DNA from: an uncultured Paenibacillaceae bacterium
GTDB taxonomy: Bacteria > Bacillota > Bacilli > Aneurinibacillales > Aneurinibacillaceae
Direction of reading: 5' to 3'
DNA length: 8,134 nt
Assembly (NCBI GenBank): GCA_937874515.1
Contig: CALNBV010000126.1
Location: forward strand, 1 to 8,134
A model generated the notes under the pieces. It ran no database searches, was not told where the DNA came from, and saw only the letters and a list, made by a program, of their open reading frames with translations. Made by a program: the position numbers and the translations under genes. This document shows, one piece after another, positions 6,101 through 8,134 of the stretch (positions within the stretch are counted from its first letter, which is position 1; each line of letters opens with the position of its first letter).

Positions 6101-6177
6101 ATTGAGCAGGCGATGAAATCTTTGATTTCATGCGGCCGGGCTGGAAACAGCAACAGATGAAACATCTGTGGGACAGT
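6101..6177 (+). promoter_or_regulatory. NiCo (czcD-motif) riboswitch aptamer
   Basis: The conserved cores of this class are visible: TTGAGCAGGC (6102-6111), TGCGGCCGGGCTG (6131-6143) and TGTGGGACAGT (6167-6177). Helices are P2 (ATGAAATC 6113-6120 with GATTTCAT 6124-6131), P3 (GCTG, GAAA tetraloop, CAGC, 6140-6151) and P4 (ACAGATG 6153-6159 with CATCTGT 6163-6169). P1 is short (ATTG 6101-6104 with CAGT 6174-6177, one wobble). This makes a four-way junction. Members of the class bind Co2+ and Ni2+ cooperatively, with Fe2+ also reported, and switch on exporter genes. It sits before a cation diffusion facilitator, as usual. Recognition is from recalled consensus, not a covariance-model search. 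Confidence 0.93.
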
Positions 6178-6199
6178 CATGTTCCATAGGTGTTTTTTT
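6160..6199 (+). terminator. Riboswitch-controlled terminator
   Basis: Uninterrupted 16-bp stem: 6160-6175 pairs with 6180-6195 (three G-U pairs), loop GTCA (6176-6179), T run 6193-6199. The 5' arm consumes the 3' strand of P4 and the 3' strand of P1, so aptamer and terminator cannot coexist. Metal binding should favour the aptamer and give read-through. Confidence 0.9.
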
Positions 6200-6240
6200 G
6201 TGCTTTTTAATCCATATTAATAAAAAATAGGAGGGGTAGT

Positions 6241-7113
6241 ATGGAGTCCTGGGACAGAAGGGCTAAAGTTGCGTTATTATCTATCGCATCTAATTTCACA
6301 TTAATTATATTGAAGATTTTTGCTGGTATCTTAAGCGGTTCAGTAAGTATCATTTCTGAGGCCATCCATTCAGGGATGGATTTGATTGCCTCGATCATCG
6401 CATTTTTCTCTGTTAGACAATCTGCAAAACCTGCCGATAAGGAACATCCTTACGGACATGGTAAAATTGAAAATTTCTCCGGCCTTGTTGAGGGGTTATT
6501 GATTTTTATTGCTGCCGGTATGATTATTACAGAAGCAATTAAAAAAATTATTGAACCTACTGAAATTGAGCAGGGTACAGTGGCCATTGTTGTAATGATT
6601 GTTGCTTCCATCGTTAATCTGTTGGTATCAAAAAAGTTATACAGAGTTGCTAAGGAAGAGGATTCAATGGCTCTAGAAGCGGATGCTCTTCATTTAAAAA
6701 CAGATGTGTATACTTCTCTAGGTGTTGCGGTTGGGCTGGTCCTGATTGAAGTGACAGGTTTGCATATACTTGACCCAATTGTAGCAATACTTGTAGCTTT
6801 ACTTATCATAAAGGAAGCGTGGGATCTTTGTAAAAATGCCTTTGATGCGTTGATGGATTCAAGGTTGTCCGATGAAGAAGAAACAAAAATAAAAACCATA
6901 ATAAATAGCCATAGCGATAAATTTTTAGATTTCCATAAGCTTAAAACAAGAAAATCAGGCAATATCAAACATATTGATTTTCATATCACTGTAGATGCCA
7001 ATCTTACCGCTGTAGAAATTCATGATATTATTGGGTCCTTAAAAAAGGAGATGCGGGAAGAACTTAATCACACTCGGGTAAATATACATGTGGATCCATA
7101 TATAAAAAAATGA
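6241..7113 (+). CDS. Cation diffusion facilitator (CDF) metal exporter under NiCo riboswitch control
   Basis: 290 residues of the CDF family, which exports divalent metal ions against protons as a homodimer in the cytoplasmic membrane. The transport site is H43xxxD47 in helix 2 (SEAIHSGMD) and H151xxxD155 in helix 5 (ADALHLKTD). The conserved HPYGHG (69-74) follows helix 2. About six helices reach to residue ~205, then a cytoplasmic ferredoxin-like domain (IDFHITVD, IHVDPY at the end) typical of metal-sensing CDF tails. There is no His-rich loop. The start has AGGAGGGG at 6229-6236. His-Asp/His-Asp sites are often linked with Zn/Co transport, but the NiCo riboswitch upstream points to Co2+/Ni2+ or Fe2+ as the physiological inducer, so czcD-like is a fair description. 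A long hairpin follows. Confidence 0.92.
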   Translation: MESWDRRAKVALLSIASNFTLIILKIFAGILSGSVSIISEAIHSGMDLIASIIAFFSVRQSAKPADKEHPYGHGKIENFSGLVEGLLIFIAAGMIITEAIKKIIEPTEIEQGTVAIVVMIVASIVNLLVSKKLYRVAKEEDSMALEADALHLKTDVYTSLGVAVGLVLIEVTGLHILDPIVAILVALLIIKEAWDLCKNAFDALMDSRLSDEEETKIKTIINSHSDKFLDFHKLKTRKSGNIKHIDFHITVDANLTAVEIHDIIGSLKKEMREELNHTRVNIHVDPYIKK

Positions 7114-7120
7114 CATGAAA

Positions 7121-7170
7121 GGGAGTGTCGCAAAACTACTTTGTAAGTAGTTAGCGATGCTCCCTAATTT
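7121..7170 (+). terminator. Long hairpin after the CDF gene: terminator or small mobile-element remnant
   Basis: Outer stem GGGAGTGTCGC (7121-7131) with GCGATGCTCCC (7154-7164), two wobbles. Inner stem AACTACTT (7134-7141) with AAGTAGTT (7145-7152), loop TGT. The following T content (TAATTTAATTT) is only moderate. It starts 8 nt after the CDF stop, so it fits a terminator. GGGAGTGTCGCAAAAC also resembles terminal inverted repeats of some insertion sequences, so a MITE-like origin is possible. Confidence 0.65.
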
Positions 7171-7201
7171 AATTTCGTATAAGCTAGGTATAAAACGTCT
7201 C

Positions 7202-7239
7202 TTGGTTCCTTTGTTGAATGACGTCATATATAATATTAT
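7202..7239 (+). promoter_or_regulatory. Promoter-like AT-rich region with palindromes before the DUF2975 remnant
   Basis: A perfect TATAAT (7229-7234) directly follows the 10-bp palindrome ATGACGTCAT (7218-7227); ATAATATTAT (7230-7239) is also self-complementary. TTGGTT (7202-7207) is a poor -35, 17 nt from CATATA. This is the expected location of the promoter/operator for the former DUF2975 plus regulator pair. Nothing else is seen between 7171 and 7311. Confidence 0.3.
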
Positions 7240-7311
7240 TTGATAAATATTTATTGATAAACAATAAACCGGATGGTATTATACAGAAGAAAATCAAGAA
7301 ACGAGTGCTTT

Positions 7312-7530
7312 ATGAAGGAAGGTACAACCACTCTTTTAAAAGTTGCTGTTCTAATTATCGGGCTTGCAGTTGTCGCATTATGTGTTTTTTGGTTACCAGG
7401 GTTGGCCACGTATTCAGCGGAGATGAATCCAGAGTACGCATATTTACGGGTTCCTGTTCTTGTGGGTGTTTATCTCACCTTGATCCCATTTATTTTGGCT
7501 TTGCCAAAGCCGTTCGCTTTTCAACCTTAG
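7312..7530 (+). pseudogene. DUF2975 membrane protein, 3' part deleted
   Basis: From ATG 7312 the frame encodes about 64 residues typical of the N-terminus of DUF2975 proteins (YoaS-like): a basic start, helix LLKVAVLIIGLAVVALCVFW, a short outside loop, then helix VPVLVGVYLTLIPFILAL. The family is normally near 155-160 residues with four helices. Around 7503 the homology ends and the frame runs out at TAG 7528-7530. An in-frame extension back to 7273 has no support. In related genomes the gene is commonly followed by a small Cro/C1-type regulator; here the tail of exactly such a regulator follows the breakpoint in another frame. Product likely non-functional. Confidence 0.75.
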
Positions 7531-7601
7531 AGGCCATATGCAAAGCTTTAGACTGTCAGCCCGGGGATATTCTTGAATACAGAAGTGAAATCGAGTCATA
7601 G
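7503..7601 (+). pseudogene. C-terminal remnant of a YozG-like Cro/C1 HTH regulator
   Basis: 32 codons ending at TAG 7599-7601 read AKAVRFSTLEAICKALDCQP then GDILEY. This is the last third of small Cro/C1-type HTH proteins (about 70-80 aa) that accompany DUF2975 genes. The first helices, including the recognition helix, and the start are missing. The sequence joins the DUF2975 fragment at about 7500-7506 without a stop between, in a different frame. A single deletion of the DUF2975 3' half, the intergenic gap and the regulator 5' half explains both remnants. Confidence 0.8.
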
Positions 7602-7630
7602 GTCCAAATCCAACTTATAGGAGGAACAAT

Positions 7631-8083
7631 ATGCCCTGGTTCATCGAAGTAGGTAACAAATTAAGGAATGCAAAGTGGTTTCAAAATCATTGGTTATCTG
7701 GTTTGTTTTTATTCGGAATGAATTTTGGTCTCTTTGGTTTTACCGGTTTATTCCTTTTAGTTATCGCATATCTCTACATTCCATTTGTTCATTTATTGAT
7801 TATTGCTTTGGCCGTTAGCGGAAGTATCGTTTTATGGTTGTTCATTAGGAAAACCTGGCAAGGAACGAAAAGAAACCGCTTCCTGATGGGAGCGGTGGGA
7901 AGCAGTTTTTATCTTTTGATGGCGTTGTTATTTGGTTTTAAATGGGTGACACTCAAACCTTCGTCTGCAGATACTTGTATGGGGGCCGATGTGGGATCGT
8001 TTTTAGGCATCATCGTAGCAACCGTTGCTTTTACTACATGTTTAATCCTAACGGGATTTTCCAGAGGGAAAGGGATCCACTAA
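7631..8083 (+). CDS. Four-helix membrane protein of unknown function
   Basis: 150 residues, not recognised as a named family. The N-terminal ~22 residues are amphipathic and basic, followed by four membrane helices at about 23-46, 50-72, 84-104 and 119-142, with a basic loop WQGTKRNR (76-83) and a basic C-terminus, which suggests both ends and the middle loop are cytoplasmic. A loop between helices 3 and 4 holds a single Cys (residue 116). Start: ATG with AGGAGG at 7619-7624, 6-nt spacing, 29 nt after the regulator remnant, so it may once have been the third gene of that operon. The frame is intact. The 51 nt after the stop hold no clear terminator before the window ends. Confidence 0.7.
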   Translation: MPWFIEVGNKLRNAKWFQNHWLSGLFLFGMNFGLFGFTGLFLLVIAYLYIPFVHLLIIALAVSGSIVLWLFIRKTWQGTKRNRFLMGAVGSSFYLLMALLFGFKWVTLKPSSADTCMGADVGSFLGIIVATVAFTTCLILTGFSRGKGIH

Positions 8084-8134
8084 GGTTATTCATGCCTTAT
8101 TGATGGAATGTTTGCCTTTTGTTTTTAAAGTGTT

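Noticed and set aside
6101..6177. yybP-ykoY (Mn2+) riboswitch as the alternative for the CDF leader
   Set aside because: The conserved cores and four-way junction fit the NiCo/czcD motif; the characteristic yybP-ykoY core sequences are not seen.
6207..6398. Minus-strand ORFs opposite the CDF and DUF4153 genes (for example 6207-6398, 6690-6968, 5274-5501, 5682-5909)
   Set aside because: They lie antisense to strongly supported membrane proteins and show no domain or ribosome site.
7218..7502. Long ORF 7218-7601 read as one 127-aa protein
   Set aside because: Its first two thirds are an out-of-frame reading of the DUF2975 remnant; only the last 32 codons match a real family.
1..8134. CRISPR array, tRNA or rRNA genes, intact transposase
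   Set aside because: No regularly spaced repeats, cloverleaf or rRNA-like segments, and no transposase domain were found on either strand.

Overview
The window looks like a chromosomal segment of a low-GC Bacillota, probably an endospore-former of the Bacillales or a related clostridial line. This rests on the AT-rich composition, strong GGAGG-type ribosome sites, TTG starts, a YfhP-like membrane protein, a DUF2975 plus small Cro/C1 pair and a NiCo riboswitch. Genus cannot be read from the sequence alone.

Left part (1-3240): the 3' end of a YfhP/YdjM-type membrane protein closes with a perfect intrinsic terminator. A plausible sigma-A promoter is embedded in that terminator. It would drive a tightly packed run of five genes: a nitroreductase, a Cys-rich DUF3795 protein, an RSH-type HD hydrolase with an extra C-terminal module, an EVE (PUA-like modified-base reader) protein and an HNH nuclease. 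The last three overlap or are coupled: the HD stop overlaps the EVE start, and the EVE and HNH frames overlap by 16 nt. HNH-like sequence continues upstream of the HNH start codon, in the HNH frame and inside the EVE gene. EVE plus HNH is therefore probably a split EVE-HNH modification-dependent nuclease. With the HD alarmone-hydrolase-like gene it forms the best candidate for an uncharacterised defence-like module here. This is inference from domains and overlaps, not proof.

Middle (3240-6035): a terminator is followed by a decayed C-terminal scrap of a PhnB-like VOC protein. Then come a divergent FkbM-like methyltransferase homologue on the minus strand, a 215-nt divergent promoter region, and a large DUF4153 membrane protein.

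Right part (6036-8134): directly after the DUF4153 stop codon lies a near-consensus promoter (TTGACA, 17 nt, TAAAAT). It is followed by a recognisable NiCo (czcD-motif) riboswitch whose P4 and P1 strands are mutually exclusive with a 16-bp terminator. The riboswitch controls a cation diffusion facilitator, so the pair forms a transition-metal (Co2+/Ni2+, possibly Fe2+) efflux circuit. After a long hairpin come the remains of an adjacent DUF2975/Cro-C1 gene pair fused by an internal deletion, and then an intact four-helix membrane protein of unknown function.
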